Below, piece by piece: positions 51,432-63,881 of a DNA stretch of 64,000 nucleotides (position 1 is its first letter; every line of letters starts with the position of its first letter). The stretch spans positions 1 through 64,000 of the forward strand of contig NZ_SACS01000005.1 in assembly GCF_004005945.1 (NCBI RefSeq). The letters run 5' to 3'. The position numbers and the translations under genes are program-made. Source of the stretch: Rheinheimera riviphila (GTDB lineage: Bacteria; Pseudomonadota; Gammaproteobacteria; Enterobacterales; Alteromonadaceae). Below the pieces are notes generated by a model. That model worked only from the letters and a program-made list of their open reading frames with translations. It did no database searches and was not told the origin of the DNA.

Positions 51432-53156
51432 TTATTTGCTCTTGAATGCCTTCAACAGCATGGCGTATTCGTGTCGTTCGGCCACCGATAATTTACTTAA
51501 TTGGTCCTTGCGTTGTAATGATTCAAGGCGCTGCTGTAAATATTGGTCTTCGATCGAACGAAACGTATCTAAAAACTCCTGAGTTAATTGCTCTTCTGCG
51601 ACCTGATGGTCCCATAACGCCAATTTACTCAGAATGTTGTACTCTGGTAATTCCCGCCAGTATTCCAGCAGTTGCGCTGTCGTTAACTGTGGTTTTTCTA
51701 TTAAATGTTGTTGAATCGCCAGCAATAGCGCTACACCTGGTAAATTCGCCTGTGCTAATTCCGGCGCATGCGGCATTACTTTGGCCAGCTGCGGATACTG
51801 CAGCAGCAGTGCAACAGCCCGGCGCATTGGCGTAATTTTGCTGGTTTTCACCGGCGTTACACTGGCTTTACCGGCGCTGTTTTTGGTATTTGGATTGCGC
51901 GCTCTGCCCACCAGATTGGCCAGCTTTTCCTGTAATAATTCACGGTAAAATTCACTGGGGATCGTCGCAATCATCTCATTGGCTTTGACCCACAAACCGG
52001 ACTTTCCGGCATCGCTGGATACATCCAGCTCCTGCAATAGGTGGTCAAACAGATAATTGCTTAAAGGCATTGCCTGGTCGAGCCGGGCTAAAAACGCTGC
52101 TTTGCCTTCTTTTTGGACCAGTGAATCCGGATCTTCGCCGTCCGGCAAAAATACAAAATTCAGTTCAACGCCGTCTTTTAATTGCGGCAACGCGCTTTGT
52201 AGCGCGCGCCAGGCGGCATCACGACCAGCACGGTCGCCGTCATAACAACAAATCACTTTGCGACAAAACCTGAACATGGTTTGCATATGGTCAGAAGTGG
52301 TGGCAGTACCAAGGCAAGCCACGGCAAAGGAAATCCCTTGTTCCGACAGCGCCACCACGTCCATATATCCTTCAACCACCAACAGCCGGTCGAGCCGATC
52401 CTGTTGTTGTCGGGCTTCATACAAGCCGTAAAGTTCCCGGCCTTTATGGAACAATCTTGTTTCCGGCGAGTTCAGATATTTAGGGGTACCGTCACCTAAA
52501 ACCCGTCCGCCAAAACCAATCACCCGCCCGCGTTTATCGCGGATAGGGAACATAATGCGGTCGCGGAAAAAATCATATTCGCGGCCATTTTCGTTGCGAT
52601 TGGTCAGCTTTAATTCAAACAGCTGATCGCGGGAAACTTTGTTGGCGCCGAGTTGTTTCAGCAGCAAGTCCCAGCTATCAGGGGCATAACCAATGCCGTA
52701 TTTTTCGATGGTCACAGCCGATAAGCCACGTTTTGCAACATAGGCCGTGGCATGTGAATGCTGACTTAATTGTTGCTGATAGCTCTGCGCTGCTTTTTGC
52801 ATCTGACTGTAGTCATCAGCCGTACCCTGCACATAAGCTTTTGCTTTATGGCCGGCTTCACGCGGCACTTCAACGTGGTGAATTTTTGCAAGCTCTTCAA
52901 TGGCTTCCACAAATTCGAGTTGTTCAAATGCCATCATAAAACTAATGGCATTGCCATGAGCGCCACAGCCAAAGCAGTGATAAAACTGTTTGTCAGCACT
53001 CACGGTAAAAGAAGGTGATTTTTCGCTATGGAAAGGGCAACAAGCGGTATAGTTTTTACCGGCTTTTTTTAACGGCACCCGTAAATCAATTAATTCGACG
53101 ATGTCAGTACGAGCTAACAAATCATCGATAAAGGGTCTTGGGATTTGTCCTGCCAC
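51432..53156 (-). CDS. dnaG: DNA primase DnaG
   Basis: A 574-residue primase that makes RNA primers at the replication fork. It has the N-terminal zinc-binding domain (ACCPFHSEKSPSF and YHCFGCGAHGNAI), the catalytic core with the TOPRIM motif LLVVEGYMDVVALSEQG and the metal-site DGDRAG, and a C-terminal helicase-interaction region. The start codon is GTG at 53156 with AAGGA five bases upstream. It is the third gene of the macromolecular synthesis operon, separated from the yqeY-like gene by a palindromic repeat element that could lower its expression relative to rpsU. Confidence 0.97.
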   Translation of the reverse strand: MAGQIPRPFIDDLLARTDIVELIDLRVPLKKAGKNYTACCPFHSEKSPSFTVSADKQFYHCFGCGAHGNAISFMMAFEQLEFVEAIEELAKIHHVEVPREAGHKAKAYVQGTADDYSQMQKAAQSYQQQLSQHSHATAYVAKRGLSAVTIEKYGIGYAPDSWDLLLKQLGANKVSRDQLFELKLTNRNENGREYDFFRDRIMFPIRDKRGRVIGFGGRVLGDGTPKYLNSPETRLFHKGRELYGLYEARQQQDRLDRLLVVEGYMDVVALSEQGISFAVACLGTATTSDHMQTMFRFCRKVICCYDGDRAGRDAAWRALQSALPQLKDGVELNFVFLPDGEDPDSLVQKEGKAAFLARLDQAMPLSNYLFDHLLQELDVSSDAGKSGLWVKANEMIATIPSEFYRELLQEKLANLVGRARNPNTKNSAGKASVTPVKTSKITPMRRAVALLLQYPQLAKVMPHAPELAQANLPGVALLLAIQQHLIEKPQLTTAQLLEYWRELPEYNILSKLALWDHQVAEEQLTQEFLDTFRSIEDQYLQQRLESLQRKDQLSKLSVAERHEYAMLLKAFKSK

Positions 53157-53236
53157 CTTTTTCCTTTTGCTTAAAAATGCTCATTTCAGAAAAAGACAAA
53201 CCGTGCGCTAAGGCACGGTGTGCAGTTTAACAGCTT

Positions 53237-53362
53237 ATACCCGTCATCCTTGAAGATTCGGGGTTGTTGGCCGCCTTCACAAACCCCAGTCACATAGAAC
53301 TACTATGCTCCTGGGGATTCGTTCAGTTGCCGCCTACCCGAATCTTCAATGATTTTGGGTAT
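53237..53362. repeat. 126-bp palindromic intergenic repeat inside the operon
   Basis: The outer arms start ATACCCGTCATCCTTGAAGA and end ATCTTCAATGATTTTGGGTA (then T), with matching TTCGGG/CCCGAA inner ends. Within lies a second hairpin, CCCCAG ... CATAG-AACTA-CTATG ... CTGGGG. The left 21 bases recur, inverted, at 25992-26012. I recall similar elements scattered between genes of Shewanella and Vibrio relatives. It carries no gene and looks like a non-autonomous, REP/MITE-like element. Confidence 0.82.
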
Positions 53363-53367
53363 GGACG

Positions 53368-53811
53368 TTAGTTCAGCCGGTTTTTCACCAGAGCACTGAG
53401 TGCGCCCATATCGGTGCGACCCTGAACCTGCGGCTTTAACCAGGTCATGACTTTTGCCATGTCCTGCATTGAGCTGGCTGCTGTTGCGGCAATTGCCTGC
53501 GTCAGCATATCGTCCAGCTCAGCCTGAGTTAAGGCTTGCGGTAAAAACTGCTCAATGATCGCGATTTCAGATAACTCAATTTCTGCTAAATCAGCTCTGC
53601 CGCCGGCAGTATACTGAGTCGCAGACTCTTTGCGCTGTTTGGCCATTTTGGTCAAAATTGCAAGGATATTGGCATCGTCAGGTTGCATCTGATGGTCGAG
53701 CTGGCGTTGTTTAACTTCAGCCAGTGCCATACGGATAGTACTAAGACGCAATTTGTCTTTGGCACGCATTGCGTCTTTTTGTGCTTCCTGAAGTTGCTCG
53801 AGCAGAGCCAT
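53368..53811 (-). CDS. GatB/YqeY-domain protein
   Basis: A 147-residue single-domain protein of the YqeY family, related to the tail domain of the amidotransferase subunit GatB. Typical segments are LLEQLQEAQKDAMRAKDKLR, then TIRMALAEVKQRQ, MAKQRKESATQY, IEQFLPQALTQAELD and the C-terminal GRTDMGALSALVKNRL. It may bind tRNA or act as an amidotransferase accessory, but its role is not settled. It lies 15 bases behind rpsU, a placement common in gammaproteobacteria. Confidence 0.93.
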   Translation of the reverse strand: MALLEQLQEAQKDAMRAKDKLRLSTIRMALAEVKQRQLDHQMQPDDANILAILTKMAKQRKESATQYTAGGRADLAEIELSEIAIIEQFLPQALTQAELDDMLTQAIAATAASSMQDMAKVMTWLKPQVQGRTDMGALSALVKNRLN

Positions 53812-53826
53812 CTGAGGAATGCGGTC

Positions 53827-54042
53827 TTAGTAAAGCTTGATACGACGAGCGTTTTCGCGTGAAAGCTTTTTCATGTGGCGCTTAACAGCAGCAGCTTTCT
53901 TACGTTTACGAACCCAAGTTGGCTTCTCGAAGAATTCTTTTGCACGGACATCAGCCAATACGCCTGCTTTTTCGCATGAACGTTTGAAACGACGTAACGC
54001 TACGTCAAATGGTTCGTTTTCTTTAACTTTAACAACAGGCAT
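53827..54042 (-). CDS. rpsU: 30S ribosomal protein S21
   Basis: A 71-residue basic protein matching S21 along its whole length ([20 protein letters not shown] at the start, [15 protein letters not shown] at the end). It is part of the 30S platform needed for initiation. A GAGGT ribosome site precedes the ATG. It heads the rpsU-yqeY-dnaG-rpoD operon and is divergent from tsaD. Confidence 0.98.
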   Translation of the reverse strand: MPVVKVKENEPFDVALRRFKRSCEKAGVLADVRAKEFFEKPTWVRKRKKAAAVKRHMKKLSRENARRIKLY

Positions 54043-54226
54043 TAAAATCTCACCTCGGTTTATCTGGATACCGCGTTCTGGTCAGCGGCTAACCAATACG
54101 TTTAAATTTGGTGCGGCATTTTACTCAAAAGCCACGCCTAAAGTAAAGCACTTATATGCTTTGCTGGCTCTGTGCGTTGGATCCCGTTACAATTCGCGGC
54201 TTAGCGCCGGGTAAAGAGGGGAAAAA

Positions 54227-55240
54227 ATGCGGGTTTTAGGTATCGAAACGTCTTGTGACGAGACCGGAATTGCCATTTATGATGGCGAAAAAGGGCTATT
54301 AAGTCACGTGTTATATTCACAGATTGCCATTCATGCTGACTACGGTGGCGTGGTGCCAGAGCTGGCGTCACGGGATCATATCCGTAAAACTTTGCCGTTG
54401 ATTAAACAAGCGCTGCAGGAAGCCGGTGTCAGTGCCGACAGCATTGACGGTGTGGCTTACACCGCAGGTCCCGGTTTATCCGGCGCCTTATTAGTGGGGG
54501 CTTCAATCGGTCGTAGTCTGGCGATGGCCTGGGGCAAACCGGCGCTGGCGGTGCATCATATGGAAGGGCATTTATTGGCGCCGATGCTGGAAGCCAATCC
54601 GCCGCAGTTTCCTTTTATCGCATTGTTGGTCTCCGGCGGTCACACGCAGTTGGTGCGGGTCGATGGCATTGGCCAATATCAGTTATTGGGCGAATCAGTT
54701 GATGATGCAGCAGGCGAAGCCTTTGATAAAACAGCCAAATTGATGGGGCTGGAATATCCGGGTGGACCTTTGCTGGCGAAACTTGCAACACAAGGTGATG
54801 CAAAAAAATACAAATTCCCACGGCCGATGACCGACCGACCTGGCCTGGATTTCAGCTTCAGTGGTTTAAAAACTGCAGCTTCGAATGTCATTGCTGCCGA
54901 AGGCAACAGCCCGGAAGTGCAGGCTGATATTGCCGCGTCTTTTCAGCAAGCAGTGGTGGACACTTTAGTGTTCAAATGCCAGCGTGCACTGAATGAAACC
55001 GGCTTAAAACGATTGATCGTTGCAGGCGGTGTTAGTGCCAATACTTCATTGCGAGAGCAGCTGCAGCAGCTTTTGAGTAAAATGAAAGGCGAGGTGTTCT
55101 ATCCACGTAAAGAGTTTTGCACCGACAATGGTGCGATGATCGCATTTGCCGGTTATCAGCGACTTAATGCAGGCCAGCAGCAGGATTTGAGCATCGGCGT
55201 GACACCACGCTGGCCGATGACGGAATTGCCAGCAATTTAA
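54227..55240 (+). CDS. tsaD: tRNA N6-threonylcarbamoyladenosine transferase TsaD
   Basis: A 337-residue metalloenzyme that, with TsaB/TsaE/TsaC, makes t6A37 in ANN-decoding tRNAs. The opening [20 protein letters not shown] and the metal-binding VHHMEGHL (two His) are diagnostic, as are [14 protein letters not shown] and [14 protein letters not shown]. It is divergent from rpsU, with a 184-base gap holding a candidate -10 (TACAAT at 54189). The terminator at 55260 separates it from the convergent ABC operon. Its tRNA targets include isoleucine tRNAs such as the one encoded at 49159. Confidence 0.98.
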   Translation: MRVLGIETSCDETGIAIYDGEKGLLSHVLYSQIAIHADYGGVVPELASRDHIRKTLPLIKQALQEAGVSADSIDGVAYTAGPGLSGALLVGASIGRSLAMAWGKPALAVHHMEGHLLAPMLEANPPQFPFIALLVSGGHTQLVRVDGIGQYQLLGESVDDAAGEAFDKTAKLMGLEYPGGPLLAKLATQGDAKKYKFPRPMTDRPGLDFSFSGLKTAASNVIAAEGNSPEVQADIAASFQQAVVDTLVFKCQRALNETGLKRLIVAGGVSANTSLREQLQQLLSKMKGEVFYPRKEFCTDNGAMIAFAGYQRLNAGQQQDLSIGVTPRWPMTELPAI

Positions 55241-55259
55241 GATACTTTACCTGCTAAAA

Positions 55260-55288
55260 CAAAAATCCCGCGTGATGCGGGATTTTTT
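55260..55288. terminator. Bidirectional terminator between tsaD and the ABC operon
   Basis: ATCCCGC, a GTGAT loop and GCGGGAT are flanked by an A-run and a T-run. It serves tsaD on the plus strand and the ABC permease on the minus strand. Confidence 0.92.
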
Positions 55289-55310
55289 ATGGGTTCACCG
55301 AAGTTAGGCG

Positions 55311-56486
55311 CTAAGTTCTGGCTTTTCGACCAACAAAAGCCCGGGCAATATCTGACCAGTCCGGCTCTTTGCCATACATCCGAATGCCGAGCGCAAACAC
55401 CCGGCTGGCCGCAGCTTTAAACCACCACAAGCAACCAATTAACAGCAATAAGGAAAGTGCCCATTCCCACATCGGCACCGCTGAATTGGCCATCCGCAGT
55501 GGCATTGCCGCAAATGAAGTCAGTGGAAACAGACTTAAAATCTGCATCATCAGGCCCTCTGCATTGTCCATCACACTAAAAGCCAGCCCTAAAGGCGCTG
55601 CAGGTAAAAACATCATAATGCTGCGGCTGGAATGGTTTGGATCATCAATAGTCGCAGCAAAACCTGCCATAAAACTATTCACCAGTAATAAACCTAATCC
55701 GACAAATAACAAGGCGCTAAACACTTCAAAACCAGTCATTGGGATCGCTTGCATCGGCTTATTATCGATGAGACGGAAGGCCTGGATCACCAGAAAGAAA
55801 AACAAGCCACTGGTCAGCATCGATTTTAAGCAAAACAATGAAATGCCCAGGATTTTCCCATCCATCCATTGTTGTGGCGTGAGTAAAGTCAGCAGCTGTT
55901 CGGTGACCCGGTTTTGCTTTTCAGTGGTGATGGCGGTGAACATAAAACCAAAACCAGAAAATACGCCAAGGGCCAGTAAAAACAGCAAACCGGCGCTGAC
56001 CAGTTTCTGGCCTTTGTCATCTTTGGCACCGCTATCCGCTTTGAGTAGCTCCACCTTAATTTCCGGCAGTTTGGCGATCAGTTGTTGTTGCTCGGCGCTC
56101 AGTGGCAGGGCGCTAATCAAGCGTTGTTGTTGCCATTTTTGCACCGTGGTTTTTAACTTATCTTGCCAGCTGGCTTTTTCTTCGGCCAGCAACTGCACCG
56201 GCGTCACGCTGGTATCTATCACTGCGTCCCAGACATCGCCGACCCCGGCTGCCACATCGGCTTTTTTATCCGGTGGTAACAGTTGAAATTTAAAGCCGTC
56301 CAGTTCCGGTACGCTGCCAGTTGTTGCCAATACAGCAACGTTATAATCTTTATCCAAAGCGTTTTTCAGCATTGGCCACAAACTGGTCAAGGTGAAAATC
56401 AACACCATTAAACCAATCCCGATCAGCTCTTGTTTCCACTTGAAATAACGTTTGAACTCAAATAAAGCGATGGTCCAGATTTTCAT
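55311..56486 (-). CDS. ABC-2 type permease (NatB-like)
   Basis: A 391-residue ABC exporter membrane subunit. The first helix follows the basic start KRYFKWKQELIGIGLMVLIF, then a large extracytoplasmic domain (about 40-165) leads to five or six further helices (from LVSAGLLFLLALGVFSGFGF onward, ending SLLLLIGCLWWFKAAASRV). The single helix, big loop and helix cluster match NatB and the ABC-2 family that exports Na+, drugs or lipids. It overlaps the ATPase stop by four bases. The transported compound cannot be told. Confidence 0.88.
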   Translation of the reverse strand: MKIWTIALFEFKRYFKWKQELIGIGLMVLIFTLTSLWPMLKNALDKDYNVAVLATTGSVPELDGFKFQLLPPDKKADVAAGVGDVWDAVIDTSVTPVQLLAEEKASWQDKLKTTVQKWQQQRLISALPLSAEQQQLIAKLPEIKVELLKADSGAKDDKGQKLVSAGLLFLLALGVFSGFGFMFTAITTEKQNRVTEQLLTLLTPQQWMDGKILGISLFCLKSMLTSGLFFFLVIQAFRLIDNKPMQAIPMTGFEVFSALLFVGLGLLLVNSFMAGFAATIDDPNHSSRSIMMFLPAAPLGLAFSVMDNAEGLMMQILSLFPLTSFAAMPLRMANSAVPMWEWALSLLLLIGCLWWFKAAASRVFALGIRMYGKEPDWSDIARAFVGRKART

Positions 56487-57460
56487 GCGGCGACTCCTTC
56501 GCTGATGCTCTGAGTGGAGATGGTCTGTGTGGTGTCAGGGGCTTGATTATGATGTTGCACAGCCGCCAGGTATAAGTCGTGCAGACTCGGTTGTTGGCGG
56601 CTGAAATCGGCGAGGGTACCCAGCTGACTGAGCTCCTGCAGCAATTGATTGACCGTGGCATGGTCATGTAATTCAAGTAAAAACTGCAACTCAGATTGAG
56701 CCTGCCAATGCCTGACACTCTGACAATCGCCGAGCTTGGCTGAGTCAATGTTTGCCGTGAAACGAACGCTGTAACTGACTTTTGGGTCCAGTTGCTGCGT
56801 CACTTGTTGCAGGTTACCGTGCGCCACCACCTGGCCTTTGTTCAGTAGCATCATCTGATCTGCCAGCCGTTCAACCAACGCCATTTGGTGTGCACTCAAT
56901 AACACCGTTGTCCCTTTAGCTTTGAGTTCAGCCAGGATCGTCAGCACATGTTCCTGATTAATTGGATCAAGCCCGGAAAACGGCTCGTCCAGAATCAGTA
57001 ACGCCGGTTGATGCATCAGGCAACTAATCAATTGCACTTTTTGCTGGTTACCCTTGGATAGTTTTGATAGGTTTTCTTTGCGTTTATCAAGCAAATCAAG
57101 TCGTTGCAACCAATGCTCCAGTTGTTCGGCAATCTGGCTTTTCGTTAAGCCACGCAGCTGGCCGATATACTGCAGATTTTCTACCACAGTCTTATCCAGG
57201 TACAAACCGCGGTCTTCCGGCAGATAACCAAAACAACCCTCAGGCAAGCTGCTGTGCTGCTGGCCTGCGAGTGTCACACTGATTTGCCCTTGATCAGGCA
57301 AGGTCAAACCGACCAACATCCTGATCAACGACGATTTACCGGCGCCATTCGGCCCCAGCAACGCAAAAATCTGGCCGCCGGGGATGGTAAAACTTAAATC
57401 CTGTACCGCCTGCACATTGCCGTAAGTTTTGGCGACGTGCGACACTTCGATATGCAACAT
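56483..57460 (-). CDS. ABC transporter ATP-binding protein (NatA-like)
   Basis: A 325-residue ATPase subunit. Walker A is LLGPNGAGKSSLIRML (about residues 34-49), the signature is LSKLSKGNQQKVQLI, Walker B is LLILDEPFSGLDPI and the switch His is in VLLSAHQMALVERL. A C-terminal extension of about 100 residues (from VSYSVRFTANIDSAKLG) is typical for the DUF4162-bearing NatA group. It forms an operon with the permease gene behind it. Confidence 0.93.
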   Translation of the reverse strand: MLHIEVSHVAKTYGNVQAVQDLSFTIPGGQIFALLGPNGAGKSSLIRMLVGLTLPDQGQISVTLAGQQHSSLPEGCFGYLPEDRGLYLDKTVVENLQYIGQLRGLTKSQIAEQLEHWLQRLDLLDKRKENLSKLSKGNQQKVQLISCLMHQPALLILDEPFSGLDPINQEHVLTILAELKAKGTTVLLSAHQMALVERLADQMMLLNKGQVVAHGNLQQVTQQLDPKVSYSVRFTANIDSAKLGDCQSVRHWQAQSELQFLLELHDHATVNQLLQELSQLGTLADFSRQQPSLHDLYLAAVQHHNQAPDTTQTISTQSISEGVAA

Positions 57461-57743
57461 AACAACTCCATTTATACGAAATCATGCGAAATCATGGGCT
57501 GGAGCATACCTTCGCTGATTTGTTGATGTGAACATTTTTTTGCATTTCTGCTGCAAAAGGAGGAGGAGCGGTTGATTTCGGCAGTTGAATGGTTTGTTGG
57601 CCAGGGCTTCATGTGTCGTACCTGGTGTCGTTTGCCAAAGTCCATGCATTCGGATCAGGTTTTCAGTAGAATGCAGCGGCATTGCGGGCTTGCCCGCCAG
57701 TTAAGACTGCGGGTTTGACGGTGTTGGTAAAAAAGGGTGATGC
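57461..57743. other. Divergent gap between ABC operon and pabA-like gene
   Basis: A 283-base gap without a gene. GCGGGC-TT-GCCCGC (57684-57697) is a short perfect hairpin 46 bases before the amidotransferase start, of unknown role. No Trp- or leader-peptide-type attenuator is visible. Confidence 0.4.
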
Positions 57744-58355
57744 ATGTTGCTGATGATCGACAATTACGATTCGTTTACTTACAACCTGGTGCAATATTTT
57801 GCCGAGCTGGGTCAGCAGGTGGTGGTGCGGCGTAATGACGATATTTCTATTGCTGAAATAACGCAGCTGATGCCGGAGTTTCTGGTGATTTCGCCAGGTC
57901 CCTGCAGCCCGGATCAAGCCGGAATTTCACTGGAAGCGATTCGCCATTTTGCCGGAAAAATCCCAATTCTGGGGGTATGTCTGGGGCATCAGGCGATGGC
58001 GCAGGCGTTTGGCGGCAAGGTGCAGCGGGCAAAACAAGTGATGCATGGCAAAAATTCGTTGATCCGTCATACCGGACAGTCGGTGTTTTGTGGCCTGAAT
58101 AACCCGCTGAGCGTCACCCGTTATCATTCACTGGTGGTCGCCCAAGATCAGTTACCTACCGACTTTGAAATCACTGCCTGGACCGAACATACCGATGGAC
58201 GCATCGATGAAATCATGGGGCTGGCGCATCGTACTTTAGCCCTGCATGCGGTGCAATTTCATCCAGAAGCGATCTTAACGGAACAAGGTCACCAGTTATT
58301 GGCGAATTTTTTAAACTTTGCAGTCGATGCAAGGCCTGCCGCGGTTGACAGCTGA
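57744..58355 (+). CDS. pabA: Glutamine amidotransferase of anthranilate/aminodeoxychorismate synthase
   Basis: A 203-residue class-I glutamine amidotransferase (PabA/TrpG). It opens with [20 protein letters not shown]. The triad is visible as Cys in GVCLGHQAM (about residue 77) and His-x-Glu in [10 protein letters not shown] (about 170). It gives ammonia to PabB or TrpE for folate or tryptophan synthesis. There is no trp gene beside it, and a lone gene a few kilobases upstream of astC/argD is a known gammaproteobacterial layout for pabA, so I favour PabA; it may serve both enzymes. Confidence 0.88.
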   Translation: MLLMIDNYDSFTYNLVQYFAELGQQVVVRRNDDISIAEITQLMPEFLVISPGPCSPDQAGISLEAIRHFAGKIPILGVCLGHQAMAQAFGGKVQRAKQVMHGKNSLIRHTGQSVFCGLNNPLSVTRYHSLVVAQDQLPTDFEITAWTEHTDGRIDEIMGLAHRTLALHAVQFHPEAILTEQGHQLLANFLNFAVDARPAAVDS

Positions 58356-58406
58356 ACGGCCTAATCGCACACTGCCATAGCAGAAGAATTTGGAACTTTG
58401 TAGAGC

Positions 58407-59528
58407 ATGTCGATTGCAGTGGTATTACAACAACGTTTTTTTGATTGTGTGCTTGAAGTCAGTCCGGAACAAACCCGGTTTGGCGTCAAAACAGGTCAGC
58501 GCAAGGGGCAGCAGCCCGACACCAAACGTACCTTACTCGCTATAGAGCAACAGGCGCAGCAAAACCGCCAGGCGGGTGTTGCGGCCAAACAACAGTTTCT
58601 CGAGTTTACCCAGGCGCATTTACACGATCAGGTGGCCGAAGAATTATTTCTGAAACTGGGTAAATTTGACACCATCGCCAGTACCGTGTTTAGTCTGGCA
58701 GAAGGCTTTCCGCCCGTATTGGATACACTCAGTACCAAAGCAGTGACCTTGAGCCAACTCGAAGCGCTGATCAGTAAAGTGGACTGGTTAAAAGAAGACA
58801 TTCTAAAGCTGGTCAATCAGCCAAATTATCGCAAAAAAACTTCATCCGGCACTTATGTCAAAGAGCTAAAAACAGCGCTTGGTATGGTGGGTATCGAATC
58901 TTTAAAACAAATCGTGCCGGTATTTGGTTTAAAACGTTGTTTACCCCATGCGACCGACCCGTTTACCGGTTTTAAAACCAACATCTGGGAATATAGCCTG
59001 GCCGTTGCCATTGCTTCACAGCGGCTGGCGGAAGAAACCGGTGACAATCAGTTTGTGGCTTTTTGTGCCGGTTTGTTTAATAGCCTGGGCTATTTTGTGG
59101 TGACCCGCACTTATTTACGCACTTATCAGCAAACCAAACAAACCGCCTTGTTACAAGCGCGGGATGCCCGGGATACGGTGCTGACAGATGCGCTGGACAG
59201 CCTCAATGCCGATGCCAGTTTCCTGACCAGCTGCTTCCAGGAATTTGCCGCTATTATCAGCGCCGATTTAGTGTCGAAATGGCAACTAAAACGCATCCCG
59301 TTGTGTAATACGCTGGACCAACTGGCCGAAGGTGTGACTTTTCAGGGCGCCAATCAGCTGACCCGACTGCTGCATCAGGCGGAGTATTTCGCCCAGTCGC
59401 AGACGCTTAGAAAAGCCAAATTGCTGAGTGATGCCGAAGATCAACAATGGCGCCAGGAAGTGCAATTACGCGAAGATTATCTGCATATTTTGCAAAATAC
59501 CCGGCTCGATAAACTCGATTTAGAATAA
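58407..59528 (+). CDS. HDOD-domain protein
   Basis: A 373-residue cytoplasmic protein with an HDOD domain at about residues 95-290: LAEGFPPVLDTLSTKAVTLS, LEALISKVDWLKEDILKLVN and LGMVGIESLKQIVPVFGLKR. The later DNQFVAFCAGLFNSLGYFVV corresponds to the HD-like segment but lacks the metal-binding His-Asp, as is normal for HDOD. No GGDEF, EAL or receiver domain is attached. Family members often act as adaptors in signalling; the specific role here is unknown. There is only a weak ribosome site, 51 bases after pabA, so it may be cotranscribed with it. Confidence 0.85.
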   Translation: MSIAVVLQQRFFDCVLEVSPEQTRFGVKTGQRKGQQPDTKRTLLAIEQQAQQNRQAGVAAKQQFLEFTQAHLHDQVAEELFLKLGKFDTIASTVFSLAEGFPPVLDTLSTKAVTLSQLEALISKVDWLKEDILKLVNQPNYRKKTSSGTYVKELKTALGMVGIESLKQIVPVFGLKRCLPHATDPFTGFKTNIWEYSLAVAIASQRLAEETGDNQFVAFCAGLFNSLGYFVVTRTYLRTYQQTKQTALLQARDARDTVLTDALDSLNADASFLTSCFQEFAAIISADLVSKWQLKRIPLCNTLDQLAEGVTFQGANQLTRLLHQAEYFAQSQTLRKAKLLSDAEDQQWRQEVQLREDYLHILQNTRLDKLDLE

Positions 59529-61055
<1,527 letters not shown>

Positions 61056-61071
61056 CGCCAAATTGCCAGAA

Positions 61072-61090
61072 CCCCGGTATAAAGCCGGGG
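61072..61090 (+). promoter_or_regulatory. Hairpin after astC
   Basis: CCCCGG, TATAAAG, CCGGGG forms a six-pair hairpin 16 bases past the astC stop, without a proper T-run. A second hairpin, GGCGGG (61147) with CCCGCC (61162), follows before astA. They may partly uncouple astA from astC or stabilise the message. Confidence 0.5.
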
Positions 61091-61188
61091 TCATATTTAG
61101 AAATAATCAGAAAAACAACAAAGTAACGAAGCAATCAACACAAAATGGCGGGCGTGAAGCACCCGCCGCAACTCTGGAGTAAGCGACG

Positions 61189-62205
61189 ATGATGGTGATT
61201 CGCCCAATCCGCGCCGAAGATTATCCTGCCTTATACGATATGGCAGTCGAGTCCGGCCACGGTTTTACCTCTTTGCCGGTCAATGATGAATTGTTGCAGC
61301 GCAAAATTAATCGATCAGAAGATTCTTTTGCCAAAGAAGTCAGCAAACCCGGCGACGAAGGGTATTTGTTTGTATTGGAAGATACCGAAACCGGTTTTAT
61401 TTGTGGCACCAGCGCCATTGAAGCGGCGGTGGGCCTGGATGATGCGTTTTATCATTATCATCTGGGTAAAGTGGTGCATACCTCAAGGGCGCTTGGTGTT
61501 TATAACACCGTCGATATTCTGACCTTATGTAACGATTACACCGGCGCCACCGAGCTCTGTACTTTGTTTCTGCGCGAGCAACGCCGGTTAAAGCACAATG
61601 GTAAGTTACTGTCGCGGTTCCGGTTTTTGTTTATGGCGGAATTCCGTGAGCGTTTCTCCGACCGGGTGATTGCTGAAATGCGCGGAGTATCGGATGAAGT
61701 CGGCAACTCGCCATTCTGGCAATGGCTGGAAGAACATTTCTTTTCAGTCGATTTCCCAACCGCTGATTATCTGACTGGCATTGGTCAAAAGGTGTTTATC
61801 GCCGAACTGATGCCGAAATATCCGATTTACGTCAGCTTGTTAAGCAAAGAAGCCCAAGCGGTGATTGGCCAGGTGCATGCCAAAACCAAACCGGCGCTGG
61901 CGTTATTGCAGTCCGAAGGTTTTTCGACCACTGGTTATGTCGATATTTTTGATGCCGGTCCCACGGTTGAAGCCAAGCTGGAGCACATCAGAACTGCGCG
62001 CAACAGCCGCCGGTTACAGGTGCGGGTGGCGGATGTCAGTGGCGGCCAGCCGTATTTGATTTGTAACTGCGATCGGCAAAATTTCCGTGCCAGCTGGACG
62101 CATTTGCATGTCAGTGAAACCAGTGAAGAAGTGAATTTGCCACCGGATCTGGCTGCGGCGCTGCAAGTACAGGACGGTGACTGGGTGCGACTGGCGCGGC
62201 TGTAA
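61189..62205 (+). CDS. astA: Arginine N-succinyltransferase
   Basis: A 338-residue enzyme that transfers succinyl from succinyl-CoA to arginine, the first step of arginine catabolism by the AST route. The start MMVIRPIRAEDYPALYDMAV and the segments VHTSRALGVYNTVDILTLCN, FRFLFMAEFRERFSDRVIAE and SPFWQWLEEHFFSVDFPTAD are typical of AstA. Two adjacent ATGs (61189, 61192) follow a GGAG site. It lies 133 bases after astC and 39 before astD. It is a single-chain enzyme; no AruF/AruG pair is seen. Confidence 0.95.
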   Translation: MMVIRPIRAEDYPALYDMAVESGHGFTSLPVNDELLQRKINRSEDSFAKEVSKPGDEGYLFVLEDTETGFICGTSAIEAAVGLDDAFYHYHLGKVVHTSRALGVYNTVDILTLCNDYTGATELCTLFLREQRRLKHNGKLLSRFRFLFMAEFRERFSDRVIAEMRGVSDEVGNSPFWQWLEEHFFSVDFPTADYLTGIGQKVFIAELMPKYPIYVSLLSKEAQAVIGQVHAKTKPALALLQSEGFSTTGYVDIFDAGPTVEAKLEHIRTARNSRRLQVRVADVSGGQPYLICNCDRQNFRASWTHLHVSETSEEVNLPPDLAAALQVQDGDWVRLARL

Positions 62206-62229
62206 GCTTTGCTGATGCAAGACAACTAA

Positions 62230-63708
<1,479 letters not shown>

Positions 63709-63742
63709 CCAACGCAACAGCCGAAGTTTCAGGAAAATAACT

Positions 63743-63780
63743 GCCCCTACTGGCGTTCGCTGACCATGGGGGCTTTTTTT
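63743..63780 (+). terminator. Terminator after astD
   Basis: GCCCC (63743) pairs with GGGGC (63769-63773), with further pairs in between, and a run of eight T follows directly. Confidence 0.85.
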
Positions 63781-63881
63781 TGGCAAAGCCAATAAAATAT
63801 TTTCAGACAAAGCTTTACCCTGCTTCCTGTTCTGTGGCAGATTTGACTACCTTCTGGTTATAACGGTTTTTGGTTTTTACC

